From the NCBI RefSeq assembly GCF_019793435.1, contig NZ_JAILYH010000001.1, positions 434,001 through 498,000 on the forward strand: DNA of 64,000 nt, in the 5' to 3' direction. Position numbers and translations under genes: made by a program. The notes beneath the pieces were generated by a model. That model was not told the DNA's origin. It searched no databases and was given only the letters and a program-made list of their open reading frames with translations. This document shows, piece after piece, positions 54,824 through 62,676 of this stretch. This DNA is from Rhizobium redzepovicii. Its GTDB lineage: Bacteria > Pseudomonadota > Alphaproteobacteria > Rhizobiales > Rhizobiaceae. Position 1 is the stretch's first letter. Every line of letters begins with the position of its first letter.

Positions 54824-55804
54824 ATGAGCGTGCAGAGAGATTCGCAACTCGACATGTTTGCCAAGCCGTCGCCGGCAGTCGCCAGGGCGCGCGCTCCCTC
54901 GCGCCGGCCGACGTCGCAGCCGGCCGCCAGTTCCGATGAGGACATGGCGCGTACGCTTGAAGAAAGCGGCAACTACCGCGTCCTGCGGAAACTGACAGCC
55001 CGGCCGATCGCAACGGTCAGACGGCCGGAATTTTCGCGGCTTGGCGTCATTCTCGATACGGAAACAACAGGTCTCAACCACCGCAACGACGAGATCATCG
55101 AAATCGGCGCCGTCGCCTTCACATTCGACGATGACGGCGCGATCGGCGATATCGTCGGCATTTATGGCGGCCTGCAACAGCCGTCGCGGCCGATACCGCC
55201 GGAGGTTACCCGGCTGACGGGGATCACCGATGCGATGGTAGAAGGCCAGGTCATCGATATAAGGCCGTTGAGCGCCCTGATCGAGCCGGCCGATCTGATC
55301 ATCGCCCACAATGCCGGTTTCGACCGGCCGTTCTGCGAGGCCTTCTCAAGGATTTTCGCCGGCAAGGCCTGGGCGTGCTCGGTGTCGGAGATCGACTGGA
55401 GCGCCCGCGGCTTCGAAGGCACCAAGCTCGGCTATCTCGTCGGCCAGGCCGGTTATTTTCATGACGGCCATCGCGCGGTGGACGACTGCCACGCGCTGCT
55501 GGAAATCCTCGATCGGGAGCAGGGCGACGGTGAAAGCCCGTTCGCCGAGCTTTACCGCGCCAGCCAGCGCTCGCGTATTCGCATCTTCGCCGAACACAGC
55601 CCGTTCGAGATGAAGGACCATCTGAAGGCGAGGGGTTATCGCTGGTCGGATGGCAGCGACGGCCGGCTGAAGTCCTGGTGGATCGAAGTCGGCGAAGACG
55701 ATCTCGACGACGAGCTTTCCTATCTGCGCTCGGAAATTTACCGGTGGAAAGAGGCGGAGCCGCCAGTCGTGCGGCTGACGGCCTTCGACCGCTTCAAACT
55801 CTGA
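54824..55804 (+). CDS. DnaQ-like 3'-5' exonuclease
   Basis: The 326-residue protein starts with an unstructured Ala/Ser/Pro-rich leader (1-60), then an RNase T/DnaQ domain: Exo I LDTETTGL, Exo II AHNAGFDRPF, and Exo III HRAVDDCHALLE, the DEDDh set. The C-terminal 90 residues (AEHSPFEMKDHLKARGYRW and later GRLKSWWIEV) form an extra domain found in rhizobial and other alphaproteobacterial exonucleases. It should degrade single-stranded nucleic acid; the specific role is unknown. It is divergent from the amine oxidase gene. Confidence 0.87.
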   Translation: MSVQRDSQLDMFAKPSPAVARARAPSRRPTSQPAASSDEDMARTLEESGNYRVLRKLTARPIATVRRPEFSRLGVILDTETTGLNHRNDEIIEIGAVAFTFDDDGAIGDIVGIYGGLQQPSRPIPPEVTRLTGITDAMVEGQVIDIRPLSALIEPADLIIAHNAGFDRPFCEAFSRIFAGKAWACSVSEIDWSARGFEGTKLGYLVGQAGYFHDGHRAVDDCHALLEILDREQGDGESPFAELYRASQRSRIRIFAEHSPFEMKDHLKARGYRWSDGSDGRLKSWWIEVGEDDLDDELSYLRSEIYRWKEAEPPVVRLTAFDRFKL

Positions 55805-55891
55805 CCGCGAAGCGGTTCGGACCCTGATCGAAAATACACCCAAATATGCCGACCCATGCAAATGTCGCATAGGTGCAGTGATGCATTGGCG

Positions 55892-55920
55892 CTGCAACTA
55901 TCGAAGGGCTCGTACTATAT
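55892..55920 (+). promoter_or_regulatory. Candidate promoter of the DUF1127 gene
   Basis: CTGCAA (55892-55897) and CTATAT (55915-55920) are separated by 17 bases. The pair resembles the alphaproteobacterial heat-shock (RpoH) pattern CTTGAA-N17-CTATAT more than sigma-70. Confidence 0.35.
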
Positions 55921-55993
55921 ACCTCTCATCGAAGCGAACGAAGCGCCAAGGACTGGCAGCTAGGCTTCGAAAGCCCGCGGAAAGGGGATCATC

Positions 55994-56140
55994 ATGAACG
56001 TAGCACGCTCTTTCAATAACTGGCGCAAGTACCGTCAGACGGTCGCTGAACTGGGCCGTATGTCCACGCGCGAACTGGACGACCTCGGCATCGGCCGCGG
56101 CGACATCCGCAACGTCGCGCGCGCTGCCATCGCCCGCTAA
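55994..56140 (+). CDS. Small DUF1127 protein
   Basis: The 48-residue protein begins MNVARSFNNWRKYRQT and contains the DUF1127 core ELGRMSTRELDDLGIGRGDI, ending in an alanine/arginine-rich helix. In Rhodobacter a DUF1127 protein (CcaF1) binds RNA and is encoded just upstream of CCUCCUCCC-type sRNAs. Here too an array of CCTCCTCCC hairpins begins about 190 bp downstream. AAAGGGGATC is the ribosome-binding site. A terminator-like hairpin lies between the gene and the array. Confidence 0.87.
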   Translation: MNVARSFNNWRKYRQTVAELGRMSTRELDDLGIGRGDIRNVARAAIAR

Positions 56141-56177
56141 CGGCCTGTAGACTGAGCATTTATTAAGAGTTTGGCCG

Positions 56178-56214
56178 GCGCCTGCTTTCTTCAGAAGCGG
56201 GCGCTTTGCTTTTG
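56178..56214 (+). terminator. Hairpin after the DUF1127 gene
   Basis: GCGCCTGCTT pairs with AAGCGGGCGC (one G-T pair) and is followed by TTTGCTTTTG. It may end the DUF1127 mRNA in part, with read-through into the hairpin array. Confidence 0.7.
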
Positions 56215-56314
56215 TGCTTCAGTCGGGCCTGCACCGCGTGATCAAGCCGCCCGCTTTTCGCATAACGCATAGCTGCCCTGCAAAGAAATGCCTACCAACT
56301 AAGCAAGAAATAAG

Positions 56315-56320
56315 TATGAT
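56315..56320 (+). promoter_or_regulatory. Candidate -10 box before the sRNA array
   Basis: TATGAT lies 16 bases before the first hairpin stem. There is no good -35, so this is a weak call. Transcription would start close to 56327. Confidence 0.3.
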
Positions 56321-56326
56321 TATTTC

Positions 56327-56481
56327 TATCGAAGCGATGCACCTCCTCCCGCATCCCTTCGAGATGCAGGCGCCCCATCCTCCTCCCAGGGTCGTCTGCG
56401 GGAACGGCAGCACTCCTCCTCCCAGCTGTCGTTCGGTTTTTTTCGAAAGCCTGCCGCACCTCCTCCCGCGGCAGGCTTTTT
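56327..56481 (+). ncRNA. Tandem CCUCCUCCC-loop sRNA locus (cuckoo/CcsR/alpha-r14 type)
   Basis: CCTCCTCCC occurs four times, at 56342, 56379, 56415 and 56459, each in the loop of a hairpin. Stems: GATGC/GCATC (56336-56355); GCAGGCGCCC/GGGTCGTCTGC (56366-56399); GAACGGCAGC/GCTGTCGTTC (56402-56434, one G-T pair); AAGCCTGCCGC/GCGGCAGGCTT (56447-56478), followed by TTTCG and acting as a terminator. The exposed CCUCCUCCC is complementary to the Shine-Dalgarno sequence. Such RNAs in alphaproteobacteria are stress-induced and act with Hfq or RNA-binding proteins. The exact 5' ends and whether it is processed into separate sRNAs cannot be read here. Confidence 0.85.
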
Positions 56482-56618
56482 CGTTTTTGGTCAATAGCGC
56501 CGAAAACCGCGGCTCGCCATCCGTTATCGGGCGATGGTGGCTCTTTCCTGTTTATCCCTGATTTTGCTGGTGATTTCCGAGATCGCCGCCGGTTGTGGCT
56601 GCGTGCTGCAGAAACATA

Positions 56619-56648
56619 TTGACTCCGAATTTGTCGTACAACTATGTA
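56619..56648 (+). promoter_or_regulatory. Promoter of kduID with a GntR-type operator in the spacer
   Basis: TTGACT (56619-56624) and TATGTA (56643-56648) are 18 bases apart. In the spacer, TTGTCGTACAA (56631-56641) fits the FadR/GntR consensus yGT-N-ACr. The GntR-family gene at 58522 probably represses here. Confidence 0.6.
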
Positions 56649-56745
56649 ACCATTCGGTTCACTTCCGAGCGAAACGGATCGCCGAACGGATCCGGCTTCG
56701 CTGGAGCACGACGCTTGACGACAACGCAACTGAAGGAATTTTGAC

Positions 56746-57582
56746 ATGCAGATCGACGTGAGGCACGCCTCCCATCCCGAGGCCGTGCGCAATTACGACA
56801 CCGAGACGCTGCGGCGTCACTTTCTGGTGGAAACCGTCTTTGCGGGCGGCGAGATCCGGCTGACTTATTCCCATTACGACCGCATGGTCATCGGCGGCGC
56901 CACACCGCTGGCGGATGGATTGCCGCTGACGGCGCCGACGGCGATCGGCCAGGAAACCTTTCTCGCCGAGCGTGAACTCGGCGCGCTGAACATCGGCGGC
57001 GCCGGCCGCATCATCGTCGACGGCACGAGCTACGATCTTGCCAAATATGATTGCCTCTATGCCGGCAAGGGCGCCAAGGACGTGCGGTTCGAGAGCGTGG
57101 ATGCCGCCAATCCGGCCAAGTTCTATCTGGTCTCGACGCCGGCTCATCAGACACATCCGACGGTATTGCTCACCCGCGAAAAGGCCCGCCACCTGACACC
57201 CGGCGACGCCGCGACGGCCAACAAGCGGTCGATCTACCAGTTCATCCATCCCGAGGTTTGCCAGTCCTGCCAGCTCACCCTCGGCTTCACCATGATCGAA
57301 GCCGGAAGCGTCTGGAACACCATGCCGGCCCATACGCATGACCGCCGCATGGAAGCCTATCTCTATTTCGATCTGGAAGCCGAGCAGCGCGTTTTCCATT
57401 TCATGGGCGAGCCGCAGCAGACCCGGCATATGCTGGTCGCCAACGAGCAGGCGGTCATCTCGCCGCCCTGGTCGATCCATTCCGGCGCCGGCACCAAGAA
57501 TTACAGCTTCATCTGGGCAATGGCAGGCGACAATAAGAGCTTCACCGACATGGATCACATCGCCATTGCGGATCTGAGGTGA
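56746..57582 (+). CDS. kduI: 4-deoxy-L-threo-5-hexosulose-uronate ketol-isomerase KduI
   Basis: The 278-residue cupin-type enzyme has the family's metal site: PAHTHDRRMEAYLYF (HxH...E) and PPWSIHSGAGTKNY (His). It starts MQIDVRHASHPEAVRNYDTE, like other KduI proteins. It isomerises 5-keto-4-deoxyuronate to 3-deoxy-D-glycero-2,5-hexodiulosonate in pectin and hexuronate breakdown. GAAGGAATTTT precedes the ATG. Its stop overlaps the kduD start region by 4 bp. Confidence 0.95.
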   Translation: MQIDVRHASHPEAVRNYDTETLRRHFLVETVFAGGEIRLTYSHYDRMVIGGATPLADGLPLTAPTAIGQETFLAERELGALNIGGAGRIIVDGTSYDLAKYDCLYAGKGAKDVRFESVDAANPAKFYLVSTPAHQTHPTVLLTREKARHLTPGDAATANKRSIYQFIHPEVCQSCQLTLGFTMIEAGSVWNTMPAHTHDRRMEAYLYFDLEAEQRVFHFMGEPQQTRHMLVANEQAVISPPWSIHSGAGTKNYSFIWAMAGDNKSFTDMDHIAIADLR

Positions 57583-58343
57583 GCGCCGTGGCAAATCCCT
57601 TCGACCTCACAGGCAGGACTGCCGTCGTCACCGGCGCCAATACCGGCATCGGCCAGGCCATCGCGGCAGCGTTTGCCGAGGCCGGCGCCTCGATCGTCGC
57701 GGTCGGGCGATCCTCGATGGAGGAAACCGAGGCGCTGGTGAAGCAGGCGGGAAGCCGCTTTCATGTCGTCAAGGCCGATCTCGGCACCATCGAACCGGTC
57801 AAGGGTATCGTCGCCGAGGCCATCCAGACCTTCGGCGGCCTCGACATCCTCGTCAACAATGCCGGGATCATCCGACGCGCCGATGCGCTCGACTTCACCG
57901 AGGAAGACTGGGACGCGGTAATCGACGTCAACCTGAAGACGGCCTTCTTCCTATCGCAGGCGGCCGGCCTCCACATGGTCGAGAAGGGCAGGGGCAAGAT
58001 CATCAATATCGCCTCGCTGCTCTCCTTCCAGGGCGGCATCCGCATCCCGTCCTATACCGCCTCGAAAAGCGGCCTTGCCGGCCTGACCAAGCTGCTTGCC
58101 TGCGAATGGGCCGGCAAGGGCGTCAACGTCAACGCCATCGCGCCCGGTTATTTCGTCACCAACAACACCACGGCGCTACGCGAGGATGCCGACCGCAACG
58201 CCGCGATTCTTTCGCGCATTCCGGCCGGGCGCTGGGGAACGCCTGCCGAACTTGGAGGGGCCGCCGTGTTCCTGGCATCCTCGGCCTCCGATTATGTGCA
58301 TGGAACGGTGCTGCCCGTCGATGGCGGCTGGCTGGCGCGGTGA
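57579..58343 (+). CDS. kduD: 2-dehydro-3-deoxy-D-gluconate 5-dehydrogenase KduD
   Basis: This 254-residue SDR has TGANTGIGQAIA, NNAGIIRRADAL, the catalytic Ser and YTASKSGLAG, and the C-terminal DYVHGTVLPVDGGWLAR typical of KduD. It reduces 3-deoxy-D-glycero-2,5-hexodiulosonate to 2-keto-3-deoxygluconate. It overlaps kduI by 4 bp and together they form the second half of the unsaturated-uronate route. No pectate lyase or kdgK is adjacent in the window. Confidence 0.93.
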   Translation: MSAVANPFDLTGRTAVVTGANTGIGQAIAAAFAEAGASIVAVGRSSMEETEALVKQAGSRFHVVKADLGTIEPVKGIVAEAIQTFGGLDILVNNAGIIRRADALDFTEEDWDAVIDVNLKTAFFLSQAAGLHMVEKGRGKIINIASLLSFQGGIRIPSYTASKSGLAGLTKLLACEWAGKGVNVNAIAPGYFVTNNTTALREDADRNAAILSRIPAGRWGTPAELGGAAVFLASSASDYVHGTVLPVDGGWLAR

Positions 58344-58382
58344 TCTGTCCCAGAACGATGACTGCATAATTCAAAGTACTAA

Positions 58383-58412
58383 GCGCCGCGCGCCTGAAGA
58401 GACGCGCGGCGC
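58383..58412 (+). terminator. Hairpin after kduD
   Basis: GCGCCGCGCG pairs with CGCGCGGCGC around a ten-base loop. No T-run follows, so it may be a Rho-dependent pause or mRNA end. Confidence 0.55.
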
Positions 58413-58521
58413 TGTCGCATAGAGCTGCCGTTATCGAGGTCGTTTTGCCTTTCCTGCCGGCATGCGTTAGCAAAAGGACATGAGGCCAGCGCAGCCGCAT
58501 CGAGGGCAGGATTCGACACAA

Positions 58522-59268
58522 ATGACGGACAGGGACAACGCGGTCTTCAACACCATTCGCCAGCCGTCGAACCTGCGCAGCGGCCTTGCCGATACGTTGA
58601 TGGCGCAGATCGAGTCCGGCGATCTGAAGCCCGGCCAGCGCCTGCCGACCGAACAGGCGATCATGCGGACGACCGGCGTGAGCCGGACGATCGTCCGCGA
58701 GGCGCTCGCTACGCTGCGCGCCAAGGGCCTGATCACCACGCGGCAGGGGCTTGGAGCTTTCGTTTCGAACGATCCCAATCCGCGATCCTTCTCGATCATT
58801 CCCAACGACCTGCAGTCGATCGACGAGATATTGCGGGTGCTGGAACTGCGCATGGGGGTCGAATACGAAGCCGCCGGTCTTGCCGCGCTGCGGCGCACGC
58901 CCGAGGATCTCGACCGCATGCAGGATCGGCTCGATGCGCTCGACAAGGCGCTGGAGGAGGGCGGATACGGCGCGCAGGAGGATTACGCCTTCCACCGGTC
59001 GATCCTGGTCGCGACGCAGAACTCCTATTACGGCCGCCTCTTCGATACATTCGGCGACCTCATGGTGCCGCGGCAATGGGCGCGCCTGGACAAGATGAAG
59101 GCGGCCGAGCGCAAGCGCCATGCGGCCCGCATGCGCCGGGAGCACCATGCGATATTCGCGGCGATCCGCGACGGCGAGGAAGCCGCCGCCCGCCGCGCTA
59201 TTCGAACTCACCTGTCGAAGAGCGCCGCCCGCTTCGAAGAACTGCGCGACGCCAGCACTTCCTCTTGA
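58522..59268 (+). CDS. GntR-family regulator (FadR subfamily) of the kdu genes
   Basis: The 248-residue protein has an N-terminal winged helix (about 15-80; GDLKPGQRLPTEQAIMRTTGVSRTIVREALATLRAKGLI) and a C-terminal FCD domain with metal-binding His residues (FHRSILVAT, and REHHAIFAAI). By position it probably controls kduID and perhaps the divergent GH94 gene. The operator-like TTGTCGTACAA in the kduI promoter supports this. The likely inducer is a keto-deoxy sugar acid. ATG 58522 is chosen over 58480, which adds a short leader. Confidence 0.88.
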   Translation: MTDRDNAVFNTIRQPSNLRSGLADTLMAQIESGDLKPGQRLPTEQAIMRTTGVSRTIVREALATLRAKGLITTRQGLGAFVSNDPNPRSFSIIPNDLQSIDEILRVLELRMGVEYEAAGLAALRRTPEDLDRMQDRLDALDKALEEGGYGAQEDYAFHRSILVATQNSYYGRLFDTFGDLMVPRQWARLDKMKAAERKRHAARMRREHHAIFAAIRDGEEAAARRAIRTHLSKSAARFEELRDASTSS

Positions 59269-59272
59269 AGTA

Positions 59273-62200
59273 TTAGACCTTTGGATTCGCCTTCATCAGC
59301 CGCCGCCAGCCTGCGTGATCCGTCCGCAGCTCGACGGAAGCGTGAGCCTCGGGCAGCAACGGTTTGCGTCTGCGCCGGCCGAAGCGTCGTTTGAAGCCGA
59401 GGATATTTTCGACGAAGCTCCTGGCATAGAGCCCGGGCCCGCTCGAATAGATGCGCCAGCCGCCGTCGACCGCGACCTTTCCGGCCTTGACCCGCGCCCA
59501 TTGCGCCGCCGCCTCATAGCGGTCATGGAAGGCCGCGTCGCTGCTGCTGAAATAGGTATTGCGCTGGCGCAACGACGCCTGCGGCAGGGCCGTGGTGACC
59601 GCGATAGGGTTGACGACGGAAATCGCCTTCCAGAGTTCATCCGCCTCGCCGTCCAAAGCAAGCGTCTCGCAATAGCGCAGATGCGCATGCACATACATCA
59701 GCCCGATCTCGCGGCCGAAGAAGGACGAGGATTCCGCCCGGCGAAACAGCGTCTCAGGACCGCCGGCATAGGTCGCCGGCTTCTCCATCAGCCGCACGCC
59801 GTCTGGGAAGAGCAGATGCTCTTCGATCAGCTTCATATGATCGCGTCGCTGATCCGGCGAAAACAGCCCGCCGAGCATCGCCTGCGTCATCGCAATCAGC
59901 GAGTAGGAGAGACCGGTGCGCCGGTCGCTCGGGTGCAGCAGCAATTCGACCCCATCATGGGCGGGATCGAAAATGCCGTAACCGGCAACGATACCGTCTC
60001 GCACGAGATGGCGGTTGAAATCCCGCCGCATCGCCGTTGCGATTTTCCTCAGCGATTTTGCCTTGTTATTTCTGGCCTTTTTCCCATGGCCGAGTCGGCG
60101 CAGGATCGCGGAATAACGGACGATCTGTTCGTAAAGCAGGGCGACGGTCCAGCTGCTGACCATCCAGTCGCGCAGATGCGGATCGGCCGGCTGCAGGGAA
60201 TCGTTCCAGTCCCCCTCGCCATAACGGATCAGATGCGTTCCCGGGATGAACTGGCCGCGGACGGTATCGAGCAGCTTGTCGACATGGATCGCGATGCTGT
60301 CGGCCTTCGGCGCCTTCTGCATGGTCTTTTCGTCGCGCCAGGAGACCTTCTCGCCAAGAATGGCGAGATCGCCGGTCGCTTCGATATAGTCGCAGAGCGC
60401 CTTCAACGGCCAGACGATCACGTCGCCATGGCTGTCGCCCGCCCGGATATTGGCATAGGGCTCCAGCATGAACCATTGCGGCCAGTCGCCCTTCTCAAGG
60501 TACTGCTCGCTGAAGACCGTTTTCACCACCTCCTTGGCTTCGCGGTCATGCTCATAGGCGAGCAGGAATTCGATCGGCCCCTGACAGGCGTCGCGTGTGC
60601 CCCAGGCGGCACCGGTATATTGCTCGAGGCCGTGCGGAACGCTCAGATGCACGATGGCGTCATGCGCGAGCCAGGGCAGCAGCGTCGTCTGCGCGGCCAG
60701 GTCCGGCGAAGGGCTATCGATCGTCAAACCACGAACGGCGTTCCGCCAGAATTTCGAGGCCGGCGCGAGCATGGCTGCATCGGTGACGCCAGCCTCATAA
60801 CGCTGCGCCAGCCGCTCGGCTTCTTCAGCATTCGTCATCGAGCCGACCACGGCGAACGAGAAGGCCTGGGTCGGCCGGGAGCACAGAGCGACGAAGGCGC
60901 CGTGGCGTGCAATGCCATCGGTATAGAGCAGTTCGTCGCCGCCGATCTCCTCGATGGCATCTGGCGTCGAACTCACCAGCCAATAGCCAGCATCGGGATA
61001 ACGCTCGCCCCAGAGCCAGGCCGGATCCGGCCGGAAGGCGATGCGTTTGCGTGCGGCATCGACCGCGATCTGCCCGCCCGCGTCATATTCGCGCTCGCCG
61101 AGGACGACATGACCGAACACCAGGAAGCGGCACGGCTTGCCCTCAACGGAGACGGTCCATTGCATGGCCGCATCCTCGCCGGAGGCGACCGCCGCAACGG
61201 TGATCGTGCGTTCCGAACATTGGTAGATCCAGCGGCAGTCGTTGAGCCCCATTTCGAATGCGGACGGCACCGCAAGCAACTGCCAACCCGCCCCGATATC
61301 CGCCATGATGCGCAGCCCGCTGGCGCGCGTGAGGTTATAGGGGTCGCGGGAGACAGAAAAGAGCTTGTGGAACGAGGTATTGCCGATCGTCAGCTGCGCG
61401 GCGAAAATGCCCTGCATCCAGCAGGTGGCGGCAAGGGTGGAATCGTCGAGCAGCATATTCTCACCGCTTCGGACGATCGCGCCGTGACGGCGGGCCACCA
61501 AAAGCTCTTTCTCGCGCAGCACGACGTGGCGGTTAAGGACGCCGTCCCGCGTGAAGAACGACAGCAGCTTTCCGCCGGCGCGCTCTTCCAGGCTCCGCTC
61601 TGGATAGAGCCGGCCGATCGCCTTTTTGTCGAGCGCTTCGACCTCCAACAGCGACGCGTCCTGCAACAGGCTGCGGACCGGCGTCACCTCTTCGAGACCG
61701 GCGGCAACTCTTTCCGCAGCTGCAAGCCCGTCGAGCCGCGCAAGATCGGCATCGCTCGACGCCTCGGGATGATCGGCGGCAAACACCGCAAAGAACGTCG
61801 CACCAGCACCGCTTGCGGAAATGGCGAGCGGTTTCGATTGAATGGCCGGGCAGGCCGTTTCCTGCTGCCGCCGTTCGCTCGGCAGGCTGGCGCCGAAGGG
61901 GCCGACCAGCCGATCGCCGAGGCGGTCTTTCGCCTGCACCAGCTGGATTGCATCCGTGGCATAGGCCGCCGTCCCGTCGAGGCAGCCCTGGGCGAGCCAG
62001 GGACTGCGGGCGCCACCCTGTTTGAGATTTTGCCGGTTCATCACCACGGGCCCGAATGCCGGATGATCGGCGATATGATGATCGACATATTGCGAGGCAT
62101 AGGCTTCGCTGTTCATCAGGAAGCCGCGATCACCAAGGCCGACATCCTGGATCAGCACCAGATCCGCCGGCAGGGTTTTCTTTTCCGGATGCCGGAGGGA

Positions 62201-62575
62201 GGTGCGCCAGAACCATGCCGTTTCGGAGGGATGGAGTTCGAGCCGGACGTCATAACCGATATCGCCTGTCTTGCCGTTCCAAGAGAAGCTCGTCGCATCG
62301 TATCCGAAGCTGCCATTGGCACGCGGGCCGACAATCTCGACGACATCAGGCCGAGCGCCGCCGATGCGCAGATAAAGGCGGCCGATGCCGCCGATGAGCG
62401 GCGAACCCTGGATCTGATTGATCTGCACCGAGCCCTTGTCGTCGGCATATTCGATGGCAAACAGCGTGCCGTTCGGCAGCGCCGATATCGACAGGCCGGA
62501 GCCGTTGCTGATCGTGAACAGGCCGAGATCTTCGCGTCGGGGCATTTGAAAGCTGCGGTCAAGGTTCGGGGCCAT
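59273..62575 (-). CDS. GH94-family glycoside phosphorylase-like protein
   Basis: This very large protein (1100 residues) has an N-terminal beta-sandwich region, an (alpha/alpha)6 barrel in the C-terminal half and the GH94 catalytic loop EGDWNDS (Asp789/Asp792). The HGLEQYTGAAWGTRDACQGP and FPDGVRLMEKPATY segments are typical of cellobiose/chitobiose phosphorylase-like enzymes and of the NdvB C-terminus. Its length fits 1,2-beta-oligoglucan phosphorylase, which would make it an enzyme acting on rhizobial cyclic beta-1,2-glucan fragments. The substrate is an inference. It is convergent with the GntR gene. No membrane segments are seen, so it should be cytoplasmic. Confidence 0.8.
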   Translation of the reverse strand: MAPNLDRSFQMPRREDLGLFTISNGSGLSISALPNGTLFAIEYADDKGSVQINQIQGSPLIGGIGRLYLRIGGARPDVVEIVGPRANGSFGYDATSFSWNGKTGDIGYDVRLELHPSETAWFWRTSLRHPEKKTLPADLVLIQDVGLGDRGFLMNSEAYASQYVDHHIADHPAFGPVVMNRQNLKQGGARSPWLAQGCLDGTAAYATDAIQLVQAKDRLGDRLVGPFGASLPSERRQQETACPAIQSKPLAISASGAGATFFAVFAADHPEASSDADLARLDGLAAAERVAAGLEEVTPVRSLLQDASLLEVEALDKKAIGRLYPERSLEERAGGKLLSFFTRDGVLNRHVVLREKELLVARRHGAIVRSGENMLLDDSTLAATCWMQGIFAAQLTIGNTSFHKLFSVSRDPYNLTRASGLRIMADIGAGWQLLAVPSAFEMGLNDCRWIYQCSERTITVAAVASGEDAAMQWTVSVEGKPCRFLVFGHVVLGEREYDAGGQIAVDAARKRIAFRPDPAWLWGERYPDAGYWLVSSTPDAIEEIGGDELLYTDGIARHGAFVALCSRPTQAFSFAVVGSMTNAEEAERLAQRYEAGVTDAAMLAPASKFWRNAVRGLTIDSPSPDLAAQTTLLPWLAHDAIVHLSVPHGLEQYTGAAWGTRDACQGPIEFLLAYEHDREAKEVVKTVFSEQYLEKGDWPQWFMLEPYANIRAGDSHGDVIVWPLKALCDYIEATGDLAILGEKVSWRDEKTMQKAPKADSIAIHVDKLLDTVRGQFIPGTHLIRYGEGDWNDSLQPADPHLRDWMVSSWTVALLYEQIVRYSAILRRLGHGKKARNNKAKSLRKIATAMRRDFNRHLVRDGIVAGYGIFDPAHDGVELLLHPSDRRTGLSYSLIAMTQAMLGGLFSPDQRRDHMKLIEEHLLFPDGVRLMEKPATYAGGPETLFRRAESSSFFGREIGLMYVHAHLRYCETLALDGEADELWKAISVVNPIAVTTALPQASLRQRNTYFSSSDAAFHDRYEAAAQWARVKAGKVAVDGGWRIYSSGPGLYARSFVENILGFKRRFGRRRRKPLLPEAHASVELRTDHAGWRRLMKANPKV

Positions 62576-62676
62576 TGAGATCTCGTCGATTGATCAGAGG
62601 GGAATCGAAGGATGACGCAAAAAGATTGAGAGAAATCTTACCGGCGGCCGACCGATCGGCAACATATCGCCATGTG

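Noticed and set aside
59120..62578. Plus-strand open frame of 1152 codons
   Set aside because: It is the complement of the GH94 gene; the translation is rich in Arg, Ala and Asp with no domain, and it arises from the codon bias of the real gene on the minus strand.
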